Below are positions 20,101 to 28,689 of a DNA stretch of 64,000 nucleotides, in pieces. Positions within the stretch are counted from its first letter, which is position 1. Each line of letters begins with the position of its first letter. Made by a program: the position numbers and the translations under genes. This stretch comes from Pedobacter sp. D749 (lineage in GTDB: Bacteria; Bacteroidota; Bacteroidia; Sphingobacteriales; Sphingobacteriaceae): assembly GCF_019317285.1 (NCBI RefSeq), contig NZ_CP079218.1:3472001-3536000 (forward strand). Direction: 5' to 3'. Under the pieces are notes generated by a model that saw only the letters and a program-made list of their open reading frames with translations, was not told the origin of the DNA and searched no databases.

Positions 20101-22860
20101 TTCGGCAGTTACTGTTATCGGTTTTGCACCGATCGTTAAATCAGCACCAACAAAAGTTAAAGTATAGTTGCTGCTCAAGGCCAGTGTGCCCTGGTTGATC
20201 GCATATGTACCCACATTTTCTCCAGGTGACCTGCTCAGGCTTCCGCTGAAGCTATCGCCTGTTACCAATGCAGATGAACGGGTATAAGACAGTCCAGGAT
20301 CTGCATTGCCATAGGTTTTGCTTTTCGCTGCAGCTGTTACTGTTATCGGTTTTGCACCGATTGTTAAATCAGCACCAACATAAGTTAAGGTATAATTGCC
20401 ACTTAGTGCAAGTGTGCCCTGGTTGATTGCATACGTACCCACGTTTTCTCCAGGTGACCTGCTCAGGCTTCCGCTGAAGCTATCGCCTGTTACCAATGCA
20501 GGTGAAGGGGTATAAGACAGTCCAGGATCTGCATCGCCATAGGTTTTGCTTTTCGCTGCCGCCGTTACTGTAATAACTCTTTGCGCAACAGCACTGGTCG
20601 GTATAGTGATAACTGGACTGTTAGTGCCCGTACTGGTTAATGTTATATTCCCTGTAATATTTGTATTAGCAGTTGCAGTTGCTGTTAACCTTACATAAAC
20701 TGTACCCGATACCGTACCCGAAGTACCGATGATAGCAGAAGTACCAAAATTTATACCATCAGCACTTACTTCAAAATTAGCTGTTGATGAAGGCGTGGCC
20801 GTAATACCGGCAGTTAATCCTGTACCCGATACGTTCACACTGGTTGATGTTGATGCGGTTCCGTAAGTTGTGCTTAACGCTGATGGAAAAGTCCCGGCTG
20901 AAGCGGTAATTTGAGATGCCTGAGTGTAGGTAATAGAAAACGGACTTGCAGCCGTGTTGCTATTGCCTGCAGCATCCTGTGCTATATTGGCCGAAACATT
21001 TATCGTTACTGCACCATTTGCTGTTGGCGTGGAATTAAAAGTATAAGTAGTTCCGCTTCCTGAAAAACCACTGATGGTGGCATTTCCTGGTGTAATATCT
21101 CCTGCTACAAATCCTGTTACGGTCTCCGAAAAAGTAACTGTAAATGGAATTGGCGAAGTGCTGGTTGATCCACCGGATGCACCCGCAGTGCTCGTAATCA
21201 CAACGGATGGACGCTGCGAGTCAACCGTAAAAGTAATGATAGGACTGTTTGCGCTCACTGCATTACCAGTAACCTGTGCAGTCGCATAAACCGTATGCGA
21301 ACCTTGTGTCAGTGAAGTTGGCTGAGTGAATGACCAGTTCCCGCCAGTTGCTGTTTTGAAACCTATAGATGCTCCATCTACATATACCGTAACGGTTGCA
21401 TCTGCTGTTGCAGTTCCTGTATAAGTTGGGGTGGTCGTAGTGATTAAATTGCCATTGGAAGGGCTGGCTACTACCGGTGTGGCTGTTGCTGACTGTACAT
21501 AGGTAAACTGGTCGCTGGCACTGGTTGCACTGGTGCCCCCTGTTGTAGTGATGCGGACATCAACGGTGCCTGTTCCTGCCGGCGCGGTCGCCGTGATCTG
21601 TGTTGCAGAGTTAACGGTGAAGCCTGTAGCCGCCGTGGCGCCAAAGGTCACCGCCGTAGTCCCGCTGAAGTTGGTGCCGGTAATGGTCACGCTAGTGCCT
21701 CCACCGGTCGGGCCACTGGTTGGGCTCAAAGCCGTTACAGTTGGTGCGGCGACATAGGTAAACTGGTCGCTGGCACTGGTCGCACTGGTGCCTCCTGTTG
21801 TAGTGATGCGGACATCAACGGTGCCTGTTCCTGCTGGTGCGGTCGCCGTGATTTGTGTTGCCGAGTTAACGGTGAAGCCTGTAGCCGAAGTAGCTCCAAA
21901 GGTCACCGCCGTAGTCCCGCTGAAGTTGGTGCCGGTAATGGTCACGCTAGTGCCTCCTCCGGTCGGGCCACTGGTTGGGCTCAAAGCCGTTACCGTTGGT
22001 GCGGCGACCTGTACTGAAGTGGTAAATTGTTGATCTGCACCATAGGAAGTACCAACACTATTTATGGCATAAGCACGTACATGATAGGTTGTAGAACTTG
22101 ACAGTGTTGTTTCATTATAGGAATATGTACCTAATGCTGTTCCTGCAACTATTCTTTTGGTATCGGCAGTGGTAGGATTAAGGGTTGTTGAATAAACAAA
22201 GCCTTTTTCTGTTATTGTGGCAAAACCAGCGCTTACCAAATTACCATTAAATACTGCAGAAGTAGCTGCTACCGAACTTGCAGCATTAGTAGTTATTCGT
22301 GGGGAAGGATCGTATGTAAAACTGGTTAAGCCAACATAGAAATCGGCAGCATTAGTATTATTTGGAAATTGGGCATTTGTGGTAATCGTCAATATTACTT
22401 CATCAACATCGCTCCATCCTGTAAAATTATATGAATACGGGGCATTTGCATTTTCCAGATAAACGTTTTGAGTATACTTTACTGTTCCTGATTTTTTACC
22501 TTCGATCCTGATATACTGATCCTGGCTAAAAGTGACAAAATTAATCGTCTTAAAATTAAAATTCTGACCATCAGCTCGCTTTATGGATGTTTTGGCATTA
22601 CCAGTTGCCGTAGGAGTTGGATCTCCCGATTGGAGCCAAAGCGTCTGGTCGTTATACGTCCAAAAACCTGGGCTATTAGCTGCCATTGTAAATGTCCAGC
22701 TTTCCTGAGCCGCAGTAGTCTGCGTAAAAGATGTTGTTCCCAATTTCGTTCCATTAACAGGATCACCTGATACATTAGCAAAATCGAGTGTCCTTGTCTG
22801 CCCATATAAGGTCAACTGAACAATCAACAAACAAATTAATAAGTAAAATTTTCTCATCAT
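14128..22860 (-). CDS. Giant MBG-repeat surface adhesin with T9SS gliding-type C-terminal domain
   Basis: Predicted cell-surface protein of about 2,910 residues, exported by Sec and then the type IX system. Domains: signal peptide ([21 protein letters not shown]); an N-terminal ~170-residue unknown region; a fibronectin-III-like domain (about 190-280); two near-identical IPT/TIG domains (about 285-453); bacterial Ig-like domains (to about 750); 25 near-identical MBG domains of 76 residues plus one divergent one; an Ig/PKD-like domain; and the gliding-motility-associated type B CTD ([11 protein letters not shown] ... [10 protein letters not shown] ... GTYYYII). I chose the ATG at 22860 (a second ATG follows immediately) over the GTG at 22869. 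The 3' neighbour is the cognate PorP/SprF. Role inferred: adhesion or gliding; repeat number may vary. Confidence 0.9.
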   Translation of the reverse strand: MMRKFYLLICLLIVQLTLYGQTRTLDFANVSGDPVNGTKLGTTSFTQTTAAQESWTFTMAANSPGFWTYNDQTLWLQSGDPTPTATGNAKTSIKRADGQNFNFKTINFVTFSQDQYIRIEGKKSGTVKYTQNVYLENANAPYSYNFTGWSDVDEVILTITTNAQFPNNTNAADFYVGLTSFTYDPSPRITTNAASSVAATSAVFNGNLVSAGFATITEKGFVYSTTLNPTTADTKRIVAGTALGTYSYNETTLSSSTTYHVRAYAINSVGTSYGADQQFTTSVQVAAPTVTALSPTSGPTGGGTSVTITGTNFSGTTAVTFGATSATGFTVNSATQITATAPAGTGTVDVRITTTGGTSATSASDQFTYVAAPTVTALSPTSGPTGGGTSVTITGTNFSGTTAVTFGATAATGFTVNSATQITATAPAGTGTVDVRITTTGGTSATSASDQFTYVQSATATPVVASPSNGNLITTTTPTYTGTATADATVTVYVDGASIGFKTATGGNWSFTQPTSLTQGSHTVYATAQVTGNAVSANSPIITFTVDSQRPSVVITSTAGASGGSTSTSPIPFTVTFSETVTGFVAGDITPGNATISGFSGSGTTYTFNSTPTANGAVTINVSANIAQDAAGNSNTAASPFSITYTQASQITASAGTFPSALSTTYGTASTSTSVNVSGTGLTAGITATPSSTANFEVSADGINFGTSAIIGTSGTVSGTVYVRLTATATANTNITGNITLTSTGTNSPVITIPTSAVAQRVITVTAAAKSKTYGDADPGLSYTPSPALVTGDSFSGSLSRSPGENVGTYAINQGTLALSGNYTLTYVGADLTIGAKPITVTAAAKSKTYGNADPGLSYTRSSALVTGDSFSGSLSRSPGENVGTYAINQGTLALSSNYTLTFVGADLTIGAKPITVTAEAKSKTYGNADPGLSYTPSSALVTGDSFSGSLSRSPGENVGTYAINQGTLALSSNYTLTFVGADLTIGAKPITVTAAAKSKTYGDADPGLTYTPSPALVTGDSFSGSLSRSPGENVGTYAINQGTLALSSNYTLTYVGADLTIGAKPITVTAAAKSKTYGDADPGLSYTPSPALVTGDSFSGSLSRSPGENVGTYAINQGTLALNGNYTLTYISADLTIGAKTVTVTAAAKSKTYGDADPALTYTSAPSLVTGDSFSGSLSRSPGENVGTYAINQGTLALNGNYTLTYVGADLTIGAKTVTVTAAAKSKTYGDADPALTYTSAPSLVTGDSFSGSLSRSPGENVGTYAINQGTLALNGNYTLTYVGADLTIGAKTVTVTAAAKSKTYGDADPALTYTSAPSLVTGDSFSGSLSRSPGENVGTYAINQGTLALNGNYTLTYVGADLTIGAKTVTVTAAAKSKTYGDADPALTYTSAPALVTGDSFSGSLSRSPGENVGTYAINQGTLALNGNYTLTYIGADLTIGAKTVTVTAAAKSKTYGDADPALTYTSAPALVTGDSFSGSLSRSPGENVGTYAINQGTLALNGNYTLTYIGADLTIGAKTVTVTAAAKSKTYGDADPALTYTSAPALVTGDSFSGSLSRSPGENVGTYAINQGTLALNGNYTLTYVGADLTIGAKTVTVTAAAKSKTYGDADPALTYTSAPALVTGDSFSGSLSRSPGENVGTYAINQGTLALNGNYTLTYVGADLTIGAKTVTVTAAAKSKTYGDADPALTYTSAPALVTGDSFSGSLSRSPGENVGTYAINQGTLALNGNYTLTYVGADLTIGAKTVTVTAAAKSKTYGDADPALTYTSAPSLVTGDSFSGSLSRSPGENVGTYAINQGTLALNGNYTLTYVGADLTIGAKTVTVTAAAKSKTYGDADPVLTYTSAPSLVTGDSFSGSLTRSPGENVGTYAINQGTLALSSNYTLTYVGADLTIGAKTITVTAAAKSKTYGDADPVLTYTSAPALVTGDSFSGSLTRLPGENVGTYAINQGTLALNGNYTLTYISADLTIGAKTVTVTAAAKSKTYGDADPALTYTSAPSLVTGDSFSGSLTRSPGENVGTYVINQGTLALNGNYTLTYISADLTIGAKTVTVTAAAKSKTYGDADPALTYTSAPALVTGDSFSGSLSRSPGENVGTYAINQGTLALNGNYTLTYVGADLTIGAKTVTVTAAAKSKTYGDADPALTYTSAPSLVTGDSFSGSLSRSPGENVGTYAINQGTLALNGNYTLTYVGADLTIGAKTVTVTAAAKSKTYGDADPALTYTSAPSLVTGDSFSGSLSRSPGENVGTYAINQGTLALNGNYTLTYVGADLTIGAKTVTVTAAAKSKTYGDADPALTYTSAPSLVTGDSFSGSLSRSPGENVGTYAINQGTLALNGNYTLTYIGADLTIGAKTVTVTAAAKSKTYGDADPALTYTSAPALVTGDSFSGSLSRSPGENVGTYAINQGTLALNGNYTLTYIGADLTIGAKTVTVTAAAKSKTYGDADPALTYTSAPALVTGDSFSGSLSRSPGENVGTYAINQGTLALNGNYTLTYVGADLTIGAKTVTVTAAAKSKTYGDADPALTYTSAPALVTGDSFSGSLSRSPGENVGTYAINQGTLALNGNYTLTYVGADLTIGAKTVTVTAAAKSKTYGDADPALTYTFAPALVGTNTFTGSLTRSPGENVGTYAINQGTLALNGNYTLTYIGANLTITKSVLTVTAINAVMCQSDGFPTFGVTYAGFKAGDTENSLSTKPTVSTTANRNVAGNYVLVASGGASNNYSFVYVNGTLTINAVPSVSIVSSKGTEISKGETTVLTASGGTAYSWSTASGIVSGQNTAFLSVRPAQTTTYTVRVTNASGCNSSKSITIKVAEDYKLVANNILTPNGDGINDTWLVQNIDMYPGNEVRIFDRNGREMYSKKSYDNSWNGTIGGNDLAEGTYYYIITYGPNKLVQKGFITIIRNR
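14880..20575 (-). repeat. 25 x 228-bp tandem MBG-domain repeat array
   Basis: The conserved word encoding KSKTYG recurs at 228-bp steps from about 15070 to 20542, giving 25 in-frame units of 76 codons. Units 1-5 (high coordinates) carry PSPALV/GAKPITV variants and later units SAP(A/S)LV/GAKTVTV. A ~1.19-kb block at about 15120-16308 recurs at 17856-19044, exactly 12 units away, with almost no differences. This indicates a recent block duplication or gene conversion. Array edges are approximate. Confidence 0.92.
21500..22010 (-). repeat. Duplicated 255-bp IPT/TIG domain
   Basis: Two adjacent units of about 255 bp are nearly identical and encode TIG domains containing [20 protein letters not shown]. 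They differ at only a few positions, so they are a recent duplication within the adhesin gene. Confidence 0.85.
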
Positions 22861-22888
22861 ATTTAACACTTTATTATATACATTTATC

Positions 22889-22896
22889 CAAAATTA
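22889..22896 (-). promoter_or_regulatory. Candidate -7 box of the adhesin gene
   Basis: On the minus strand the sequence TAATTTTG fits TAnnTTTG and would give a leader of about 25 nt to the ATG at 22860. No clear -33 TTG is visible, so confidence is low. Confidence 0.35.
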
Positions 22897-22966
22897 TTGT
22901 GGATATTTTTTTTTATTTTATTGCACTTTATCTAAACTTAACACCTTTTTAGCCTCAAAAGAATCC

Positions 22967-23998
22967 TTGAACCATCGAACGGTATTTGAATTACATTCTA
23001 AAAAATTAACAGGGGTACTTGCTACTCCTGAAGTAATCGACACTGTCAATCAATTGCATCATCTCTATTCAAAACTCACTGATATTGAAGGTGTTCTTGC
23101 ACCATCCGATACAGATGAAGTTTTTGAAGAATTGAGCGAAAATGGTACACGCGTAAATCCATACATGGCTGCGTACTGCTTTCTCGATTACCTTCGTTCC
23201 TATAAATTCACCCTTGGCATTAAAAATCTGATCGATGATAAGCTCAATCAGGGTAATCAAAAACCTTTACAGATCTTATATGCAGGAACTGGCCCATATG
23301 CATCGCTTATATTGCCGTTAACTACTGTATTCTCTGCAAATCAAATTCAGGTTACTTTGCTTGACATTCACCAATCATCTCTGGATGCGGTAAGTAAACT
23401 GATCTCAACATTTAACCTTGAGGCTTATTTTAATGCTTATATCAAAGCAGATGCAACCCTCTTTACTCCTAATGATCATATAGCCTATGATATTATCATT
23501 TCTGAAACAATGGATAAAGCCTTGCGTAAAGAACCTCAGGTTGCTATTTTTAATCACCTTCGTCAGTTTTTAAAACCAGATGGGGCTTTTATCCCTGAAG
23601 AAATACGGGTTGACCTCTACCAATCAAAATGGTGTGAAGAAAAAAATCCGGCTTTCGAATATTTCCTTGACACTGAAACCAGGAAACACAATGCCACCTT
23701 TCGCGAAAAAATTACCAACCTGATTGCCATTAATAAACACTCTGTTACAACATTTAAAAGAACAAATCCGGATCATCGCCTTTTCCTAAAAACAATTGAT
23801 CCTAAAAACTTTAAAGCGGCGTACACGGCTTTGCTTCTACTTACCGAGGTGCAGGTATATAAAGAAATTACCCTAATTGAGGATGAATCCGTTTTAACAG
23901 AGAAGGATTATTTGTCTCCTCTAAATGATCGAATCCTTCAATCCGGATTATCTTTTTATTATAAAATGGATAACGATCCCCGTATTATATGCGATTAG
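22967..23998 (+). CDS. PRMT-like SAM-dependent methyltransferase, paralog 1
   Basis: The fold is a class I methyltransferase: motif I ILYAGTGPYASL at 103-114, acidic residue Asp133 after it, and a loop SETMDKALRKE at 179-189. This loop has the spacing of the double-Glu loop of protein arginine methyltransferases (SExMxxxLxxE), with Glu180 and Glu189. FLKPDGAFIP follows, as in PRMTs. Likely role: methyl transfer to a guanidino or other nitrogen, substrate unknown. The start is a TTG at 22967; no ATG occurs before residue 67, which is too late. The 343-aa protein is a full-length paralog of the one at 30964-31941. Its stop overlaps the convergent gene's stop by a few bases. It borders the modification cluster. 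Confidence 0.75.
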   Translation: MNHRTVFELHSKKLTGVLATPEVIDTVNQLHHLYSKLTDIEGVLAPSDTDEVFEELSENGTRVNPYMAAYCFLDYLRSYKFTLGIKNLIDDKLNQGNQKPLQILYAGTGPYASLILPLTTVFSANQIQVTLLDIHQSSLDAVSKLISTFNLEAYFNAYIKADATLFTPNDHIAYDIIISETMDKALRKEPQVAIFNHLRQFLKPDGAFIPEEIRVDLYQSKWCEEKNPAFEYFLDTETRKHNATFREKITNLIAINKHSVTTFKRTNPDHRLFLKTIDPKNFKAAYTALLLLTEVQVYKEITLIEDESVLTEKDYLSPLNDRILQSGLSFYYKMDNDPRIICD

Positions 23999-25158
23999 AT
24001 GCATAAATACGGATTTTGCCAGCCGCTCACATTTTCTTCGTGTATTTCAGTAAAAATAGCATCATCAAATGCCAGGCGTTTACCCTGTTCAACTACGACC
24101 CTATGGGTACTTGGTCCTGATACATTAATTTTAACAATATCTACATCTGGTAATAAAAAGCCAGATTTCGGATAAAAATTAACCTCGCCTCGTGGTCCTT
24201 TCTTTTTATCTGTCCGCAAATGTTCCATCACCTTATTCCAATCGCGGCGCTGCATAGCAGGTTCCATTTCCTTTAGGGTCATGCCAGCTTCAAATCCCAA
24301 TAATGAAAATACATCAGCCACCCTGCCGGATTGTCCTTCCACGATTCTAACAAAAGCATCATTAATGTCGCCGGCCATTTCTCTTGTCCATTGCGAATAG
24401 GAATAAAAAGATAAAGGAAAACCATTAATCTCTTTTAGCACATCAGGGAAACACATGGGTTCGGAAAGCAATAACGGAACCTTCTTATCAAGGCCCCTAT
24501 CATAAAATGCCCGGATAAATTCAGTTGCCTGAGGACCAGAAAACAAAGCATGTAAATAAGCAGGCGGTTGTTTTTCAATATTATTAAGCAAAACCTCCAC
24601 GTTAAGCACATGGGGTTCATTATGATTTAAGGAAAGGATATGAAAGTCTATCAATTTAGATCCAGCAGCAATAGCACCATGCCTAAAACTGGAAGCCAGA
24701 TGATAGCCTCCATCATAAGGAGGCATAATGACGGCGCCATTATCACCAAAATATTTTTGCGCCCAATAACCAAGCGCATATTCTCCCTGCCATAACTGAT
24801 AGCTGCTATGAAATATGTTAGGGCTGGTATAACTTACTGATGGAAGATATTCGCCCATATCAAAGAAGAAGGCAAGTTTTTGCCTGCTCTCAATTAAGGT
24901 GATTAATTCCGGCAGAATCTTATAACTGATATAGCCCATTAGAATATCCACATTATGAAAATTAAGCAGTTTTTGTACTGCCTGCTTTACATCGGACTCT
25001 CTTCCCTGACCAACATATTCTGGTATAAACTGATAATCCTTTTGCGTGTAAATATCTTTACACAGCCCCGCAAACAAACCATTTACAAGATTATTTGCAT
25101 GATCTGGATAAATAGATGAATAAGTAGATATAAAACCAATCTTAAGAGGAGATATCAT
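23995..25158 (-). CDS. Periplasmic-binding-protein type 1 fold protein without signal peptide
   Basis: The sequence resembles the Leu/Ile/Val-binding family (Peripla_BP_6-like): KIGFISTYSSIYPDH start, a first lobe with QKLLNFHNVDILMGYIS, hinge crossings, and the later PPAYLHALFSGPQATEFIRAFYDRGL region. Unlike exported binding proteins it starts directly with the first beta strand, with no signal peptide or lipobox. No permease or ATPase lies nearby. It is therefore likely a cytoplasmic ligand sensor or scaffold. It lies downstream of the tail-collar gene on the same strand, with a hairpin between. The C-terminal ~100 residues (EMEPAMQRRDWNKVMEHLR...) are less typical. Confidence 0.7.
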   Translation of the reverse strand: MISPLKIGFISTYSSIYPDHANNLVNGLFAGLCKDIYTQKDYQFIPEYVGQGRESDVKQAVQKLLNFHNVDILMGYISYKILPELITLIESRQKLAFFFDMGEYLPSVSYTSPNIFHSSYQLWQGEYALGYWAQKYFGDNGAVIMPPYDGGYHLASSFRHGAIAAGSKLIDFHILSLNHNEPHVLNVEVLLNNIEKQPPAYLHALFSGPQATEFIRAFYDRGLDKKVPLLLSEPMCFPDVLKEINGFPLSFYSYSQWTREMAGDINDAFVRIVEGQSGRVADVFSLLGFEAGMTLKEMEPAMQRRDWNKVMEHLRTDKKKGPRGEVNFYPKSGFLLPDVDIVKINVSGPSTHRVVVEQGKRLAFDDAIFTEIHEENVSGWQNPYLCI

Positions 25159-25207
25159 GAGGAAAGCGCTAACAAAAAATATTATAGTGTAAATTTAAGT
25201 CAATAGA

Positions 25208-25239
25208 AATGACCAACCGGCAGTTTCAGGCTGGCCATT
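25208..25239 (-). terminator. Hairpin after the tail-collar gene
   Basis: On the minus strand an 11-bp stem (25229-25239 with 25208-25218) forms with two G-U pairs and is followed by a moderately T-rich stretch. It could partly separate the tail-collar gene from the binding-protein gene. Confidence 0.5.
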
Positions 25240-25249
25240 TTATTCATTA

Positions 25250-25864
25250 TTAGTTTCTGCTTGGGTATAATCCCTCTACCACTATTAACGCTGTTAATGC
25301 CATGTAAGGATTTGAAATATTAACAGGCTGACTACCACCTGCAATACCTACAGTTACATTACCTGCTGGCGTGATCGAACTACCAGTAGAAGGGCCAATA
25401 TTCAGATTAGTATCTGGAGTAGAATTGTTATATAATGCAATATTAGCAGTACGTGGAACTACCATTTGCGCTAAGGTATTCGCCGACGATGATGGGGTCG
25501 CGGCAGTACCTGCAGCGCTGGAAGCCATCATAGTTGGTGCAGGAATGGTTACACTCGTACCTGCGAAAGTTGCTACGTGAGTGTGCGCAGGCATATTAGG
25601 GGTCAATAATGTTATCTGTGTATTTCCTGCAACTTCGCCAATTGCATAGCTTCCGAAAGCTGAATTACCCGTGCCTATCATGGTTCGGCCAGCTAGGTTA
25701 GGCAAGCCAAAAGTACTTTGTCCGTTGCCGCCATACACTGTACCTAATAACGAATATAGTGCTGAATTTGTTGAAATTGAGAGTTGCTGCCCATTACAGC
25801 TCATAAATCCTCGTGGTGCGTAAGAACCGGCGAACATTCTTATCATGCCCATGTAATCATCCAT
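25250..25864 (-). CDS. Phage tail collar domain protein (microcystin-dependent protein family)
   Basis: A 204-residue protein with the tail-collar signature at 7-60 (IRMFAGSYAPRGFMSCNGQQ, LYSLLGTVYGGNGQSTFGLPNLAGR) and the family-typical C-terminus NPYMALTALIVVEGLYPSRN. The middle (about 95-175) is low-complexity, rich in Ser, Thr, Ala, Asn and Pro. No signal peptide is present. There are no other phage structural genes nearby, so this is a free-standing MDP-type gene, not a prophage. Family members resemble fibre-tip domains; their cellular function is not established. It is surrounded by putative modification enzymes, which makes it the best candidate protein substrate in the cluster. Confidence 0.88.
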   Translation of the reverse strand: MDDYMGMIRMFAGSYAPRGFMSCNGQQLSISTNSALYSLLGTVYGGNGQSTFGLPNLAGRTMIGTGNSAFGSYAIGEVAGNTQITLLTPNMPAHTHVATFAGTSVTIPAPTMMASSAAGTAATPSSSANTLAQMVVPRTANIALYNNSTPDTNLNIGPSTGSSITPAGNVTVGIAGGSQPVNISNPYMALTALIVVEGLYPSRN

Positions 25865-25913
25865 AATTTTAATAGTTTAAAGGTTTAAATAAATTATATG
25901 TTGTTTAATTTGA

Positions 25914-26858
25914 TTAACATACTGCCTCTTGTCGTATACTATTTTGAAAACGCGCTCCAGCCTTTACACCAGATGCGATTAGTTTATAGCCTGATAAAAT
26001 CGCTTCGTTATTTTGTAAAATATTAATGCGCAAAAAGCTATTGTACTTACAGGCTACAAATAAGCCATAGTTACCATCAGCATGTACTATTGTACCAGGC
26101 TCAAAGTCACTTACATCATTAAGTATTGCTGGTGAAACCTCTACTATTGCCAGTTCTTGCCCGTTTAAAAAAGTAATTGCCCCACCGAAAACAGGATTGC
26201 ATGCATTTACAAGGTTCATGATTTCTGCAGCGGTCTGGTTCTCCCAGTCAATTAGTAAATCATCTCGTTTTACAGCCGGAAAAGAAAAAGAAGAGATTTC
26301 ATCCTGTTCAACAAGGTCATTCCCGTTATTACTAAATTTCTCTAATGCTTTTTCAATAACACTTATGGCCAACAGGCTGAGTTTGCTATTTAGCGCACCA
26401 AAACTTTCTTCAGAAAAAAGCTGAATCCGCTCCTGAAATAGTATTGGACCACCATCAAAACTATCATCCATTTTATGAATAGTAATTCCTGTAGAAGTTT
26501 CGCCCCTTTTGATCTGCCAAAATAATGGTGCAGGACCGCGGTAGGCAGGTAGTAAACTAAAATGAACATTGAAGAAACCAAATTTTGGTTTTTGCAGGAG
26601 CCAGGCTGGCAGTTTCTTAGAAAATCCAAATACTATACCTAAATCAGCATGAGTATTTAGCAACAAATTATCTATTTGATCTGCAAAAGATTCACTATTA
26701 TCCAATTGAAGGCAATTAATCCCTTTAAGAATGCAAAATTTAATTATTTGATTTTCGTAAATAGAGGAGGTTACTACAGCATCTAGACATCCCTTTTCGT
26801 GAAGATAATTGATAGTCGGCAATGCCGCTATATGACTTGAGAGTAGAATTAATTTCAC
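25914..26858 (-). CDS. Formyltransferase-family protein (Fmt-like)
   Basis: The N-terminal domain is of the formyl-THF-dependent formyltransferase type. The catalytic triad is visible: Asn97 and His99 in FNVHFSLLPAYRGPAPLFW, and Asp135 in HKMDDSFDGGPIL. A C-terminal domain of about 100 residues (VKRDDLLIDWENQTAAEIMNLVNA...) resembles that of methionyl-tRNA formyltransferase. The N-terminus (MKLILLSSHIAALPTINYL) differs from canonical Fmt, and a genome's real fmt usually sits beside def, so a different acceptor is likely: an amino sugar, peptide or small molecule. The start is a GTG at 26858; no upstream ATG is in frame. It is first in a minus-strand run with the tail-collar gene, divergent from the hydroxylase. 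Confidence 0.8.
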   Translation of the reverse strand: MKLILLSSHIAALPTINYLHEKGCLDAVVTSSIYENQIIKFCILKGINCLQLDNSESFADQIDNLLLNTHADLGIVFGFSKKLPAWLLQKPKFGFFNVHFSLLPAYRGPAPLFWQIKRGETSTGITIHKMDDSFDGGPILFQERIQLFSEESFGALNSKLSLLAISVIEKALEKFSNNGNDLVEQDEISSFSFPAVKRDDLLIDWENQTAAEIMNLVNACNPVFGGAITFLNGQELAIVEVSPAILNDVSDFEPGTIVHADGNYGLFVACKYNSFLRINILQNNEAILSGYKLIASGVKAGARFQNSIRQEAVC

Positions 26859-27010
26859 TAGGATGATATTGAGATAACATTAATTTTAAGTAAATCTATA
26901 TAATAAATTTTTAACTTCAAATAGTAATTTTCAAATACTTACTTTTAAGTATACATTGTATCATCTTTAATATTAGATTCGAAAATCTAAATATTAATCT
27001 TAGCCCTGCA
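26859..27010. promoter_or_regulatory. Divergent promoter region of the modification cluster
   Basis: This AT-rich 152-bp gap separates the divergent formyltransferase and hydroxylase genes and so should contain both promoters. A perfect 7-bp hairpin with loop CGAA lies at 26973-26990, a candidate operator. TTG at 26956 and TAGATTCG at 26974 imperfectly resemble the -33/-7 pair. Confidence 0.4.
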
Positions 27011-27712
27011 ATGGTAATTTACTCAAAGGCCGACATCCATGTTCCCATCTCAAAGATCCAACATGAACTTAAAAGAATGAAATCAAATTGGATAAATCAT
27101 TTCAATACAGCTCATTATCAGGGATCGTGGACAGTTCTTCCACTACGTACTCCCGGGGGTGCTGACAGTATAATCCCGGATTTAGGTGCGGTAGACCATT
27201 ATAAAGATCATCCTAACATGTTGTTATTTCCTGCTGTAAAACAGTTGATAGATGAGATGCACTGCGAAATCATGTCAGTAAGATTCCTTAATCTTGCTGC
27301 CGGAGCTGTAATTAAACAACATTGCGATGCTGAACTGGCTTTCGAAAAAGGAGAAGCCAGGCTACATATTCCTGTACATACCAATCCAGATGTGGAGTTT
27401 TATGTTAATAACGATCGTGTAATCATGAATGAAGGAGAATGCTGGTACATCAATGCAAACCTGCCCCATCGGGTAACTAATGACGGGCATAGCGACAGAA
27501 TCCACCTGGTTATAGATTGCAAGGTAAATCCTTGGCTGGAAAATTTCATTTTAGATAGCAAAATCATTGCCCATGCTCCTGATCAAAACCGCGATCCTGA
27601 GTTATTGAAACAAATGATTGCTGCACTAAAAATGCACCAAACCTCACATTCATTTAAAATGGCAGCTGAATTTCAAAAGGAGTATGATGATTTAATAAAG
27701 AGCAAAGCATGA
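27011..27712 (+). CDS. Aspartyl/asparaginyl beta-hydroxylase-like Fe(II)/2-oxoglutarate oxygenase
   Basis: The double-stranded beta-helix fold of the Asp_Arg_Hydrox family is visible. RFLNLAAGAVIKQHCD places His104 and Asp106 in the first metal motif. ARLHIPVHTNPDVEFYVNN is the family's core strand pair. NANLPHRVTNDG places the distal His153, and SDRIHLVIDC the 2-oxoglutarate-binding Arg163. The protein is 233 aa and lacks a membrane anchor, so it is cytoplasmic. It should hydroxylate Asp/Asn or a related residue. Its stop overlaps the sulfotransferase start (ATGA), so the two are translationally coupled. Confidence 0.85.
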   Translation: MVIYSKADIHVPISKIQHELKRMKSNWINHFNTAHYQGSWTVLPLRTPGGADSIIPDLGAVDHYKDHPNMLLFPAVKQLIDEMHCEIMSVRFLNLAAGAVIKQHCDAELAFEKGEARLHIPVHTNPDVEFYVNNDRVIMNEGECWYINANLPHRVTNDGHSDRIHLVIDCKVNPWLENFILDSKIIAHAPDQNRDPELLKQMIAALKMHQTSHSFKMAAEFQKEYDDLIKSKA

Positions 27713-28683
27713 ACGAATCACATTTAAAGCACTGGATTCCGTATCGGCTTATCAAAAATGAGGGTAATTATAGCTGCCGATGGCTTTATACCAACGGAGT
27801 TCCTTTTACCGAGCCATTCTTTAACGAATCCATCAATAAACGCCTGTGTCATCCCTATAACTCAAATGACTTTAAGCCTTCCGCCGATCTCAGTATATTA
27901 CCGGAGTGGTCATCGGCTTTAAACAGCATCGCTCCTACTGCATTCATTTTTCATGTGTCCAGATGTGGATCTACACTAATCTCCCAATCGCTCTGCCTTA
28001 ACAATCAGCATATTGTACTGCCAGAAGTACCTTTTATTGATGAAATATTGCGCCTAAATAAAATCCGTAATTGGCCTTCTCCGTTAAACCGCGAAGAACT
28101 GATTAAAGCGGTGATCAAAATTTATGGCCAAACCACTGAAGGATTTGGAAAGCATCTTTTTATCAAAACCGATAGCTGGCACATTCATTTTATGCCCCTG
28201 CTCAGAAAACTTTATCCTCATGTTCCATTTATCCTGCTGTACCGCAAGCCTGACGAAGTGATGCGTTCGCACCAGAAATTAAGAGGAATGCAAGCCGTTC
28301 CCGGGGTGATTCCAAACGAATTGTTAGGAATTGAAAATGAGAAAATTAATCCTGCTGATTTCGATGGCCATACCATTAAAGTACTGGAGAATTATTTCAA
28401 AGCTTTTAGCCGTGCTTCACAGCAGGACCCGCTGAGTTTATTGCTTAATTACAATGAAGGAATTATCAATATGATGCATCGTTTCTGCATATTTACCGGC
28501 GTAGAACTGAATAAAGCCGATTGGGCGCAGATAGAAGCCCGCAGCAGCTTTAATGCAAAATATCCTGATCAGGTTTTTCATGAAGAACAACCAGATGAAG
28601 CCATCCCTGTTTACCAGCAACAAGCATTTAATTTTTACCATGAACTTGAAGAATTGCGGAAGGCACAAATTGCAAACGCTTAA
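27709..28683 (+). CDS. PAPS-dependent sulfotransferase family protein
   Basis: The P-loop-like 5'-phosphosulfate-binding motif is FHVSRCGSTLIS at 81-92. The 3'-phosphate-binding segment is LLYRKPDEVMRSHQKLRG at about 178-195. The fold matches cytosolic bacterial sulfotransferases, and 324 aa is typical. Predicted reaction: transfer of sulfate from PAPS to a hydroxyl or amino group of an unknown acceptor. The ATG overlaps the upstream hydroxylase stop by 4 nt, and the next gene follows by 6 nt. A hydroxylase directly coupled to a sulfotransferase suggests sequential hydroxylation and O-sulfation. The APS kinase at 29297-29854 could supply PAPS. Confidence 0.82.
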   Translation: MNESHLKHWIPYRLIKNEGNYSCRWLYTNGVPFTEPFFNESINKRLCHPYNSNDFKPSADLSILPEWSSALNSIAPTAFIFHVSRCGSTLISQSLCLNNQHIVLPEVPFIDEILRLNKIRNWPSPLNREELIKAVIKIYGQTTEGFGKHLFIKTDSWHIHFMPLLRKLYPHVPFILLYRKPDEVMRSHQKLRGMQAVPGVIPNELLGIENEKINPADFDGHTIKVLENYFKAFSRASQQDPLSLLLNYNEGIINMMHRFCIFTGVELNKADWAQIEARSSFNAKYPDQVFHEEQPDEAIPVYQQQAFNFYHELEELRKAQIANA

Positions 28684-28689
28684 ATTAAT

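Noticed and set aside
14880..20575. CRISPR-like or satellite array
   Set aside because: The 228-bp periodicity is an exact multiple of three and encodes MBG domains in one open frame; there are no unique spacers.
21533..22033. Plus-strand ORFs rich in Val, Pro and Ala opposite the adhesin
   Set aside because: They mirror the duplicated TIG repeats on the opposite strand and have no independent start signals or protein-like features.
23995..25158. ABC importer operon
   Set aside because: Only a binding-protein-like gene is present, without signal peptide, permease or ATPase.
25250..25864. Prophage or tail-like injection particle suggested by the tail-collar domain
   Set aside because: No sheath, tube, baseplate, spike, terminase, capsid, integrase or lysis gene is present on either side; the domain also occurs in free-standing MDP-type proteins.
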